Positions 15,503 to 23,228 of a stretch of 31,718 bases of DNA are shown here, in pieces. Both the position numbers and the translations under genes were made by a program. The stretch is from positions 1 through 31,718 of IMG/VR virus record IMGVR_UViG_3300048079_000214; one strand, 5' to 3'. Position 1 is the first letter of the stretch. Each line of letters starts with the position of its first letter. Origin of the DNA: a virus. The notes beneath the pieces were generated by a model. That model saw only the letters and a list, made by a program, of their open reading frames with translations. It was not told where the DNA came from and made no database searches.

Positions 15503-16014
15503 CGGGCGGGGTTCCTTGCGAGTTGCTCAGCCAGGGTGTTGGTCATCAGATCAATCGCGCCAACGTGTTGCGAGTCAAACGCTGGCCGCATGAATGGATA
15601 AGCCGGCACCCGGGAGTTGCCGTATTCGAGATCGGCCGCGCTTCGGTGAGCAGCCCATCCGATCGTGCGCCCAGTCTTCTTGCTAATCGTTTTGTTTTTC
15701 GGGACAAACTTGTGGCCCGCTTCCACCCATCGCCAATAAAATGCGTCGCTTCCCCCGTACTTGCCAGCGCGAACGGTGACCAAATAGACCTGCCGGTTGG
15801 CGCCGTCCGACTCTTCTTCGAGCCGCTTGACGATGATGTTGTTGTGAATCGTGTAGGTCTGGGCCCGGGTCTGAGCGTTTCGCTTAGCTTCTTCGCGGAA
15901 TAGCTCGGCACCTGAAAACCCAACTGCGCGCAGCGTGTCCTCGTCGACCAAGCCTATGATTTCTTCTGCGGTCTGGCGCACGGCATCGAGCAAATCTGAC
16001 GGATCGAAGTTCAT
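15499..16014 (-). CDS. HK97 gp10-like tail completion protein
   Basis: This 171-residue basic protein has an early helix (A-E-L-F-R-E-E-A-K-R-N-A), a central strand region Y-W-R-W-V-E-A-G-H-K, and the C-terminal P-A-Y-P-F-M-R-P-A-F. That last motif is a hallmark of the HK97-gp10-like family, which acts at the head-tail junction. It sits in the expected position between head closure and tail terminator genes, with a one-base TAATG overlap upstream and a four-base overlap downstream. Confidence 0.85.
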   Translation of the reverse strand: MNFDPSDLLDAVRQTAEEIIGLVDEDTLRAVGFSGAELFREEAKRNAQTRAQTYTIHNNIIVKRLEEESDGANRQVYLVTVRAGKYGGSDAFYWRWVEAGHKFVPKNKTISKKTGRTIGWAAHRSAADLEYGNSRVPAYPFMRPAFDSQHVGAIDLMTNTLAEQLARNPAR

Positions 16015-16322
16015 TACTTTGCACTTTCGCAGACGAGAAACACGAAACCTCGATCGCTCGAGTCGGGCAGCACTGCCTTGATCTCGTATGTGACGCCTAG
16101 GTAACGGGCGCGCATTGCTGCATCAACATCGCGGCGTGCGCGGATCCTGATGGAGCACTTCACAATCGAAACGTCGGCATTGGCGCGCATCACCTCGGCG
16201 CCGCTTTGAAACTTGACGTTGCCCCATACTTCTTGGAGCAGCAGCCAGTCGCCCGCGGGCTGACCGCCTCTGCCGCGCCCGGTCGGTGGCTTCAGCAGTG
16301 CGATTCGGTCGTTCATGTTCAT
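16014..16322 (-). CDS. Head closure protein (head-tail adaptor)
   Basis: This 102-residue protein begins M-N-M-N-D-R-I. It contains W-G-N-V-K-F-Q-S-G-A-E, then alternating strands with I-R-I-R-A-R-R-D-V-D and Y-E-I-K-A-V-L-P-D-S-S-D-R-G-F-V-F-L-V-C. This is the small beta-barrel pattern of the SPP1 gp16/HK97 gp7-type head closure proteins, which plug the connector after packaging. The ATG at 16322 overlaps the upstream stop as ATGA. A start seven codons earlier is possible but would overlap the upstream gene further. Confidence 0.8.
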   Translation of the reverse strand: MNMNDRIALLKPPTGRGRGGQPAGDWLLLQEVWGNVKFQSGAEVMRANADVSIVKCSIRIRARRDVDAAMRARYLGVTYEIKAVLPDSSDRGFVFLVCESAK

Positions 16323-16879
16323 GCGATCACCACCTCTGGCCACAACAGCCGCTTGACGTGCTCATTCTTCGGCTGACCACCGGTCTGAAAGTGCTCGCTC
16401 AGGCGCGCCAGGATGAAGCCCGAGATGGCGTCCGGGACGGTCGTATGGTCGGGCCCGTAGCCGCACCGGATCTGCACCTCGACCGAATTGACCGAACGTC
16501 CTGTTGCTGGCCAAGCGCGGCCCGGCGCGGCAACGATGAAGCCCGGCTCGCTTTCGCCGTCTACCTGATAGTCCTCAGGGTGGAGCGTCTGCAAGACCAA
16601 GTCAGCGTCGTAGAACTTCAAGTGCACCACTTCAAGCAGCGGCGGCCGGCGAAGCGCGATTGCACCCTTGAAGCCATCCAGCGTCAGGCGCCAGGTCTGT
16701 TCCATCACAGCGCGGTTCGTTTCGCCTTCGGCTTCGGTGGTGTAGGTCCGAATAGCTCGCTGGATTTCGCCATCGAGGGGCGACGTGCCATCTTCACCAA
16801 CGTCCACGCGCGCGGCGGTGCGCGCCTCGGCCATCGAAACCGCCAGGCCGACAGGGGGAGTGATTAGCTTCCAGCTCAT
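16319..16879 (-). CDS. Head-tail connector protein, gp6/phiE125 gp8-like
   Basis: This 186-residue protein starts M-S-W-K-L-I-T-P-P. The N-terminal helix A-E-A-R-T-A-A-R-V-D is followed by a helical pair containing Q-R-A-I-R-T-Y-T, then the beta segment T-W-R-L-T-L-D-G-F and P-P-L-L-E-V-V-H-L-K-F-Y-D. It ends with Q-I-R-C-G-Y-G and V-P-D-A-I-S-G-F-I-L-A-R-L-S-E-H-F. This is the layout of gp6-like adaptors such as phiE125 gp8, which form a ring under the portal. The start chosen is the ATG overlapping the stop of a 50-residue gene; the longer in-frame extension upstream is Arg/Ala-rich shadow sequence. Confidence 0.85.
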   Translation of the reverse strand: MSWKLITPPVGLAVSMAEARTAARVDVGEDGTSPLDGEIQRAIRTYTTEAEGETNRAVMEQTWRLTLDGFKGAIALRRPPLLEVVHLKFYDADLVLQTLHPEDYQVDGESEPGFIVAAPGRAWPATGRSVNSVEVQIRCGYGPDHTTVPDAISGFILARLSEHFQTGGQPKNEHVKRLLWPEVVIA

Positions 16880-17028
16880 CGGGTCGTCCCCTGCACTGCT
16901 GGCGGGCGGCCGGCGCCGTGCGGCGCGCCAGGCGCTGCCGGCGCGCGCGCGTATTCGACGGCGGCCGCTTCCTGCTGCTTGAGCAGCTCGGTGTTCGGCA
17001 CGCTCGGCAGTTGCGATGCATCGATCAT
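16876..17028 (-). CDS. 50-residue Ala/Pro-rich protein
   Basis: This small gene encodes M-I-D-A-S-Q-L-P-S-V-P-N-T-E-L-L followed by a Gln/Ala-rich helix and a Pro/Gly/Ala-rich tail. I recognise no family. It fits exactly between its neighbours: its ATG overlaps the stop of the SGNH gene as TGATG and its TGA overlaps the connector start as ATGA. That coupling is the main reason to believe it is translated. It could be a short virion or assembly peptide. Confidence 0.6.
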   Translation of the reverse strand: MIDASQLPSVPNTELLKQQEAAAVEYARAPAAPGAPHGAGRPPAVQGTTR

Positions 17029-20000
17029 CAGTTGTCCACCCTGTTAAATTGAATGGTCCGATAGAAGCGCTCGCTGTTCGCACAGTCGATGCGCAGGTCG
17101 CAGTAATTGACGCCGGCCGGCAAGGTGTCCATGCCGCCCAGCTTCACCAGGATCAAGGACCCTTGGATCACTGCCGGCACAAGCACCTCCACGCCCACCG
17201 GCAGGGCTAATACTGCGCTCGCCGTCGTGTTGCTGTCGACAAGATCGTTTCCGATGTCGCCGACGTAGTAGCTTTGGTCATCAGCATCCTTGCTGAGCGA
17301 GTACAACCCTGCCTGCTGCTTGAACCAGATCGTGCGGTCGAATCTCTCTCCGTTCGCGCACGTGACGCGGAACGTGCAGAAGTTGGCCGCATTGGTGGTG
17401 GCGTTGAAACCGCCTAGCTTCACCGGGATCAGCTTGCCCTGAATGACTGGCTGCTGAAGGACGGTCACGCCCGCGACGATTGGCTCGACAGACATTGCTG
17501 TCGTGCCGCGCTCGGCCAGGTCGATCGTTATGTCCGCAACCCAATAGCGCTCGTCAAGCGGATGCTTGGTCGCCCACCACTTCCCTGCCTGCAGGTACGG
17601 TGCGTTTGGTGTGACCGAGCTGGGCTGAGTCCCGAACCGGACGACCCGCGTGCCACCGGGGAATGCAATCCTGCGGGACTCGGCTACCGTCGAGGCGAGA
17701 ACACCACCCTGTGCAGGAGGCGTGACGACAGGCGGTGTGACTGCTGTGGTGAAAGTTGCCGACAGCGGCGTGGCGCGGTTACCTGCGGCATCCAGGGCGC
17801 GCATCCGGACCTGGTGCTCTGTACCTTCAGGACGGCCGGTGATCACAACCGATCGTGCACCATTGGCGATCAAGGTGTAGCTCGTGCCGCCGTTGATGCT
17901 GTACTCATAGCCGACGATACCAACACCGTCGGTCGCAGCCGAGCACGAGATCGTTGCGCCGGACGTAGTGACAGACGCCACAGTAATTGAGCCGGTCATG
18001 ACCGGCGCGGTGGTATCCGGTGCTGGCGCAGACCCAAGGTCGCCTGCTACGGCGACGCGATCCATCTCCGGGAACATTGGCAGCGCCGTTGTGCCGTTAT
18101 CGTAAATAGTGCGCGTGTTATCCGGGTTGCGACCTGCCATGTAGGTGGCGCGGGCGACGTTGCCACTGCAGACCAGGTCAATTGCGGTTGATCTGAATTT
18201 CTCGACGGCGAACGTCAACGCGCTGCCGTCGGCTGCGTAGGCGGCAAATCCGGTCGGATCGACGAACGGCGTCAGGTCGGAGCCGTTACCGTGGACGAAG
18301 CCGACACGGATGCGGTTACCCTGATATGTGAGCGACGTGATGCGCGGCCCGCGTGGCGTACGCCCCGCTACGAACTCATTCCACACATACGGCATCAGGT
18401 CCGTTTGCTTGTCGTAGTCCGCATCGGTTAGATGCACGCCATCGACAATTTGGAATTGCAGACTCGGAGACACGACGAAATTTGGGTCCGTCAGCATCAT
18501 GTCCAGCTCGGCCATGCGAATGTAATCGCAATTCTTGTCGAACGCGTCGGGGTTTGTCGCCATAGCCCCAGTAGTGCGCAGGTTCAAGCCCGACCACAGG
18601 ATGCGCAGGTTAGGCACGCCCGATAGATCGCGCAGGTTCTGCACGAACGTTTCAATCTGCGTTTTCCACAGCGCTTTTGATTCGACAGTGATGCCGCCAG
18701 CGTCGTTCGAGCCGATCGCAACAGCCGCCCCCGCAATTTTGTTTCCAATCGCGTTCAGCCCGTCGGTAAGGCGCGTCCAATGAAGATAAGTTTTATTTAA
18801 CCATCCTTGCGAGCCGGTCAGCGACGTACCTGATGCGCCGTACGTGACCATGCCCACCACGACGCCCGACGCTGCGGTAATCCGCGCTGCCATTTTGGAT
18901 GCGAGCGTCTGTTCTGGTCGGATGCCCCAGCCATCAGTATTGAAGCTGCTATAGATATCATTGTCAGCGTTGCCGGTGCTCTTGCGCGCCCACGTCTGCG
19001 CCGTTGATGAGCCGACGAGTAGGATCAGGTCGCCCACGCCGAAGCGGTCAGTGTGCACTGCCGACGTGGCAATCACGGCGCCGCCCGCCGTCTTGGTACG
19101 CACGGCGATACGGTATTTCTTGGCGCCCTGCGGAATACCTGGTGCAGCAGTAGCCGATCCGCCGGCAGCAATCGTAGCACCCATGCTGGACCATGCTTTA
19201 CGCACGGTCACGCCGTCCGGGTCATAGAGCTGGTACTCAATGCTTGCTGGTTGGTCGCCGGTGTAGGTCAGCGCAAACGGGACCGCAGCAACGCCGTTGA
19301 TACGCTGGAAAATGCGTTCAGCAACAGGTGGCGCGACATAGATCGCATTGGCCGATGCTGCGACAGAAACTGGGTCGCTCGTTGCATTCGCCATACCTTG
19401 CCCGCTGGTCACGACTTGACGAACGGAGAGTGTTCCGGTGCCGACGTCAGCCGCTACGGGAACGTACTCGGGCGTGGAGGTCGTGGTAATCAGCGCCCCG
19501 TTGCGCAGCCATTCCCAGGTGCTGACCGGGTTCGGGTAGCCGCCCACGGTGCCGGATAGTGCCGTCACCAGCGTGCCAACCTGCGGCGATCCCTGAATAC
19601 TAGGTTTGGTGACAGTAGGCGGCGAATTAACCGACACGTAGCCGAACGGAATCGGCGTGCCCGTTTCCAAAATACCGGTTTTGCTTGTAACGAGGCTGTT
19701 CGGCCCGAAGTCGGCGGTGTCGTTGCCGTTGTTCATGCGGACATACCATTTCGGCGTTTTGCCGATTTCGTAGATGTCCATGCCGTAAGCCAACTTGGCG
19801 ATTTCCAAGTCGGTCAGTACGCCATGCATAAAGAATGCGCGAGCGCTCGAGTTATCCCAGCGACGATCGCCAGGCGGGCGCGCACCGATACGCATATCCC
19901 CCCCTCCGGGGAGCTCTACGGTCAGCGCATATGTGTTCGGGCTGGTGAGGACTGCCGATCCGTCGTTTGGGTTCAGCGACAGGATCGGGCACTGCTTGGT

Positions 20001-20327
20001 GCGCAAAACACCATTGCGACGCTCTGCGATCAGCAGGTACGCATTGCCCGGAACCATTGCGCTTTCGTTCGCCTGTGCCGCCCGTCCTGTCGTTCCGCCG
20101 TTAATAAAGCAGTGCAAGATGCGGCCGGTAGGACGCGCAACCATCGAAAAGCAACCTGTTGTCTGTCCGTTCGAAAGCGGCTGTGAATTGTCGGACGAAG
20201 TTGTGTTGCCATCCCAGACAATAGCAATGCCGAGCGTCCAATCGGCATTTGGCAGAACCGTATGCTCCGACCCGGGAAGAATGATCTGTGTCGGGTCTGC
20301 AGACGTGCTGGAAAGTTTAATCGACAT
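17028..20327 (-). CDS. Multidomain SGNH-esterase protein in the head module
   Basis: This 1099-residue protein is unlike any ordinary neighbour of a capsid gene. Residues 1-230 look like a concanavalin-type (LamG) jelly roll, with F-F-M-H-G-V-L-T-D-L-E-I-A near the end. Residues 235-325 are an Ig-like domain and 330-430 a further beta domain. Residues 432-655 form an SGNH hydrolase: block I L-V-G-S-S441-T, Gly near 497-500, block III G-S-N541-D, block V D629-G-V-H632. About 770-862 is a fibronectin-III-like domain. Two copies of an 80-residue beta domain follow at about 925-1003 and 1015-1097. SGNH enzymes remove acyl groups, commonly O-acetyl from polysaccharides. The gene lies in the decoration-protein slot, with GGAG six bases ahead of its ATG. 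I infer a head fibre or virion esterase acting on host surface glycans. A displaced tail-spike role cannot be excluded. Confidence 0.8.
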   Translation of the reverse strand: MSIKLSSTSADPTQIILPGSEHTVLPNADWTLGIAIVWDGNTTSSDNSQPLSNGQTTGCFSMVARPTGRILHCFINGGTTGRAAQANESAMVPGNAYLLIAERRNGVLRTKQCPILSLNPNDGSAVLTSPNTYALTVELPGGGDMRIGARPPGDRRWDNSSARAFFMHGVLTDLEIAKLAYGMDIYEIGKTPKWYVRMNNGNDTADFGPNSLVTSKTGILETGTPIPFGYVSVNSPPTVTKPSIQGSPQVGTLVTALSGTVGGYPNPVSTWEWLRNGALITTTSTPEYVPVAADVGTGTLSVRQVVTSGQGMANATSDPVSVAASANAIYVAPPVAERIFQRINGVAAVPFALTYTGDQPASIEYQLYDPDGVTVRKAWSSMGATIAAGGSATAAPGIPQGAKKYRIAVRTKTAGGAVIATSAVHTDRFGVGDLILLVGSSTAQTWARKSTGNADNDIYSSFNTDGWGIRPEQTLASKMAARITAASGVVVGMVTYGASGTSLTGSQGWLNKTYLHWTRLTDGLNAIGNKIAGAAVAIGSNDAGGITVESKALWKTQIETFVQNLRDLSGVPNLRILWSGLNLRTTGAMATNPDAFDKNCDYIRMAELDMMLTDPNFVVSPSLQFQIVDGVHLTDADYDKQTDLMPYVWNEFVAGRTPRGPRITSLTYQGNRIRVGFVHGNGSDLTPFVDPTGFAAYAADGSALTFAVEKFRSTAIDLVCSGNVARATYMAGRNPDNTRTIYDNGTTALPMFPEMDRVAVAGDLGSAPAPDTTAPVMTGSITVASVTTSGATISCSAATDGVGIVGYEYSINGGTSYTLIANGARSVVITGRPEGTEHQVRMRALDAAGNRATPLSATFTTAVTPPVVTPPAQGGVLASTVAESRRIAFPGGTRVVRFGTQPSSVTPNAPYLQAGKWWATKHPLDERYWVADITIDLAERGTTAMSVEPIVAGVTVLQQPVIQGKLIPVKLGGFNATTNAANFCTFRVTCANGERFDRTIWFKQQAGLYSLSKDADDQSYYVGDIGNDLVDSNTTASAVLALPVGVEVLVPAVIQGSLILVKLGGMDTLPAGVNYCDLRIDCANSERFYRTIQFNRVDN

Positions 20328-20329
20328 TC

Positions 20330-20587
20330 TTACTCCAGCTTGATGGTTTTCATTCGCCCGCGCCGCTCGTACATCACCGTTGTGACGCCTAGATCGCGGA
20401 GCATGTTCATTGCCGCTGCATGCGCGGCTCGATCAATCTCGCCGACCGCGCCATGCAGGTAGGCAAACGAGTCGGACAGGTGCGTGACCTGGAGGATTGC
20501 CCTGTACGGCCGGCGCGCCTCGTAGCCACCGGGCTCGTCGTACAGTCGGATGGTCGAGACCTCGCGGGCCATGTGCAGGTGGGTCAT
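20330..20587 (-). CDS. Small head-module protein of unknown function
   Basis: This 85-residue soluble protein is predicted as mixed alpha/beta: an N-terminal strand (T-I-R-L-Y-D-E), a central Y-R-A-I-L-Q-V, a helix A-A-H-A-A-A-M-N-M-L-R, and a final V-M-Y-E-R-R-G-R-M-K. I do not recognise the family. The ribosome binding site for the large SGNH gene lies in its last codons, so the two are probably co-translated. A GAGAAAG lies about ten bases before its ATG. Confidence 0.6.
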   Translation of the reverse strand: MTHLHMAREVSTIRLYDEPGGYEARRPYRAILQVTHLSDSFAYLHGAVGEIDRAAHAAAMNMLRDLGVTTVMYERRGRMKTIKLE

Positions 20588-20665
20588 CGCTAGAGCTTTC
20601 TCTTGGCGCGGCAGCAGGTCTAGCGAGCATGTAGCCCCTTAGACCTACGCCGGAGATGCGGCAGG

Positions 20666-20815
20666 TTATTTCGCTGGTTTAGCAGCTTTGGCGTCTGCCT
20701 CGTATGGCTTTGCCACCTTGCCGTCGGTCAGGATCTTGGCCTGGTCGGCCTCGAAGCCGGCGACGTCGCCTGGACTGTAGATCTTCCAGGGCTTGATGAA
20801 TTCGACAGTTTCCAC
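20666..20815 (-). CDS. 49-residue protein with GTG start downstream of capsid
   Basis: The gene starts with GTG at 20815, preceded by AAGGAAC at good spacing. It encodes V-E-T-V-E-F-I-K-P-W-K-I-Y-S-P-G-D-V-A-G-F, then A-D-Q-A-K-I-L and a Lys/Ala-rich tail. The F-I-K-P-W...Y-x-x-G-(D/E)-x-A-x-F pattern is that of short proteins commonly found just after the major capsid gene in siphophages, function unknown. A GTG start and small size make it easy to overlook. Confidence 0.7.
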   Translation of the reverse strand: METVEFIKPWKIYSPGDVAGFEADQAKILTDGKVAKPYEADAKAAKPAK

Positions 20816-20876
20816 GATGGAGTTCCTTAATGAATGGTTGGCCGACCTGCGGTAGCAGGCCGGCAGTCAGGTCGCT

Positions 20877-22202
20877 TTAGGCGCCCCAGGTAACCGCGGT
20901 CAGAATCGCGATCGATTCGACGTGGCGCGGGCCGAAGTCGTGCTTCGCGATGACGCGCACCAGCGTTTGATCACGCTGGAAGGCGCTGACGAGATTGCCG
21001 CCTTCGTCCTTGTACGTCGCTTCCTTCGAGTAATCGATCAGCAGCGTTTCGTCTTCGCCGATGAAGCAGTCATTGAAGTCCACGAAGTAGATTTCCGACT
21101 GATTCGAGCCGGTACCCAGATTGTTTGGAATCTGGGTGGTTTTGCCGACTGGATAGCCCTTCAGATTCCCATCCCTCATCTCCGGATAGACCTTGTTGCC
21201 GTTGCCGTCGCGCAGGCCTTCCAAGAAGCGGAACGAACGTGGCGACATGATCCAGCCGGGCGCGCCCATGTTGGCGTTCACGTTTTCCAGGGCCAGGATC
21301 AGCTTGTTCAGATCGTTTTCGATCTTTTGCAGCGTGTCACCCGCAGATGCTGCGAACTTGAAGCCAGCCAGCGCCCAGGCCAGCAGGCCTTTCGGGGTTT
21401 CCAGGGTGCCGTCGTCGCGGATGAATGCCTTGTCTTCACGCGAGCTCATTGCCCCGGTCAGGTCGTCGACCACGAGCTTGTCGACGTTCGGGCTGGTACC
21501 GGCATAGGCCAGCAGGTCGTTCGAAATCGGGACCAGGCCGGTCAGCTTCTTCGCCGACAGCTTCAGGTTGTCGAAGGTCTGGCCGGTCACGCCGATATCC
21601 GAATCGCTGCCGGTGTAGCCAACGACTGCACCACCCTTCAGGCGCGGCAGGGTGATGTTGCCGTTCGTGAGCGGCAGCGTGCGCGCGCCGAGGCGGCGGA
21701 CAACCGACTGAGGACGCCACAGCTCGATCACTTCACGGGCCATGTTTTGCGGGACCAGCACGCCGCCAGCGCCAGGCGTCAGGGTGTTCAGTGCCATCGC
21801 GACGTCTTCACCGAAGTGATTGTCCATCGCAAACTTGGCGGCCACCTGCTGGTTGCCTTGAGCGACAACCAGTGCGCGCACCATGCGCGACATGCCGGTA
21901 CCGGGCACGCTTGGCATGCGTGGCGTCGCCGGCATGCTTGCAGCGGCCGCAGGCGGTGCTGCGGGTTGGTGGATCGCCGACAGAGCGCGGTCGACAGGCA
22001 CGGCGGCCGCGGCGGCCATGCTCTCAGATGCTTCCATGCGGGTGATCTGCGCGGTCAGTTCGCCGAATTTGGTTTGCAGACCGGTGAACTCGACCAGCTG
22101 CTCGGCGGTCAGTTGACCGCCGCCGGCTTCGATCAGGGCCAGGGCTTGCACGCTGGCGTTGACCTTGGCGCGTTCGCTGCGGAGTTCGTTAATGGTTGGC
22201 AT
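20877..22202 (-). CDS. Major capsid protein, HK97 fold
   Basis: This 441-residue protein opens with a helical delta-type scaffolding region (residues 1-65) and an Ala/Pro-rich linker to about 105. The HK97-fold shell domain runs from about 110 to 441. Typical landmarks are G-A-G-G-V-L-V-P, a P-loop-side stretch F-D-N-L-K-L-S-A-K-K-L-T-G-L-V-P-I-S-N-D-L-L (E-loop and spine helix), and W-I-M-S-P-R-S-F-R-F-L near the A-domain. The delta region would be removed by the S49 protease encoded just upstream. AGGAGAGG before the ATG is a strong ribosome binding site, as expected for the most abundant virion protein. The terminator at 22222-22243 separates it from the protease gene. Confidence 0.95.
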   Translation of the reverse strand: MPTINELRSERAKVNASVQALALIEAGGGQLTAEQLVEFTGLQTKFGELTAQITRMEASESMAAAAAVPVDRALSAIHQPAAPPAAAASMPATPRMPSVPGTGMSRMVRALVVAQGNQQVAAKFAMDNHFGEDVAMALNTLTPGAGGVLVPQNMAREVIELWRPQSVVRRLGARTLPLTNGNITLPRLKGGAVVGYTGSDSDIGVTGQTFDNLKLSAKKLTGLVPISNDLLAYAGTSPNVDKLVVDDLTGAMSSREDKAFIRDDGTLETPKGLLAWALAGFKFAASAGDTLQKIENDLNKLILALENVNANMGAPGWIMSPRSFRFLEGLRDGNGNKVYPEMRDGNLKGYPVGKTTQIPNNLGTGSNQSEIYFVDFNDCFIGEDETLLIDYSKEATYKDEGGNLVSAFQRDQTLVRVIAKHDFGPRHVESIAILTAVTWGA

Positions 22203-22221
22203 ATTGCCTCTCCTAGAATTG

Positions 22222-22243
22222 AAAAAGCCGCCTCGAGGGCGGC
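22222..22243 (-). terminator. Rho-independent terminator between protease and capsid genes
   Basis: On the minus strand GCCGCC and GGCGGC pair around a five-base loop, followed by TTTTT. It lies 20 bp upstream of the capsid start, within the late region. Confidence 0.8.
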
Positions 22244-22268
22244 TTGGTTGCTTGTCCCGCGAACGCGG

Positions 22269-23228
22269 TCAAATTTGGGATTGGATGGCCATCGCTTGCG
22301 CGCGGGCTCCGATGGAAGGCTTGGTGCTGCGCGCAGCGCGCGAATCGCGCGCCTGCAGGGCAATACGATCGATTGCCGCCTGGGGCGTCTCGATGCGATC
22401 GGCAAATCCGATATCCACACCTTTCTGCCCGAAGAACACGCCAGCCTCGGTAGCGCGCACTGCGTCGGCGCTGATGCCGCGGTACTTTGCAACGGCATCC
22501 ACGAACTGGGTGTAATAGCTCTGCACCATGTCGACCAGGAATTTCATCGACTGCTCGGTGATGGGCTCGTGCGGGCTCAAGTCATTCTTGTGCGCGCCGG
22601 CGGCGACGGTCGTCACCTTGACGCCCATCTGCTCGTTTCGTGCAGAGGTGTCCAAGTGCTTGGCAATCACGCCGACCGAACCGACGCCGGACGTACGGGA
22701 CATCGAAATGTTGCCGACGGCCGCAGCGATGAGATACGCCGCCGAGAAGCCGTTGTAGTGCACGATCGCAGTCATCGGCTTGACGGCGCGCGCTTCGAAA
22801 AGGAACTCGGCCAGCTCGTAACAGCCGGTGGTACTGCCACCGGGGCTGTCAATATCGAAGGCGATCTGCTCCACCGATGGATCGGCCAGCGCGGCGCTCA
22901 CTTGTGCGCGGACCTGTTCATAACTGGTCATCGTCTCGCAGGGATTCATCTGCATGCTTCGGCTAACGAGAACGCCGTGGACCGGGATGATTGCCACGCC
23001 GGTGTCAGCGATGGACTGGCGCCGCGCCGACTCGGCGCGCATCGCTGCCGTCTCGTACAGGCCGTCGTTGTCTTCCATCATCTGCGGCTGGGCGCCGTTG
23101 ACGCTCAGGTTGACGATGTTCAGACTCATTTGCTGGTTCGCCCAGGCAGCAGCCTGGTCGAGCATTGCCTCACTGACCATGAGCGGCTGATTGAAAATCA
23201 TGCCGGCGATGCGGAAACGGTTCTTCAT
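22269..23228 (-). CDS. Head maturation protease, S49/SppA family
   Basis: This 319-residue serine protease has the ClpP/crotonase-type fold pattern: F-D-I-D-S-P-G-G-S at about 124-132, nucleophile S162 in G-F-S-A-A-Y-L-I-A, and the general-base lysine K214 in A-G-A-H-K-N-D. S49 phage proteases cleave the capsid delta domain after procapsid assembly. The first 70 residues are a phage-specific helical extension. The gene overlaps the portal stop by four bases, and the order portal-protease-capsid is standard for HK97-like heads. Confidence 0.92.
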   Translation of the reverse strand: MKNRFRIAGMIFNQPLMVSEAMLDQAAAWANQQMSLNIVNLSVNGAQPQMMEDNDGLYETAAMRAESARRQSIADTGVAIIPVHGVLVSRSMQMNPCETMTSYEQVRAQVSAALADPSVEQIAFDIDSPGGSTTGCYELAEFLFEARAVKPMTAIVHYNGFSAAYLIAAAVGNISMSRTSGVGSVGVIAKHLDTSARNEQMGVKVTTVAAGAHKNDLSPHEPITEQSMKFLVDMVQSYYTQFVDAVAKYRGISADAVRATEAGVFFGQKGVDIGFADRIETPQAAIDRIALQARDSRAARSTKPSIGARAQAMAIQSQI

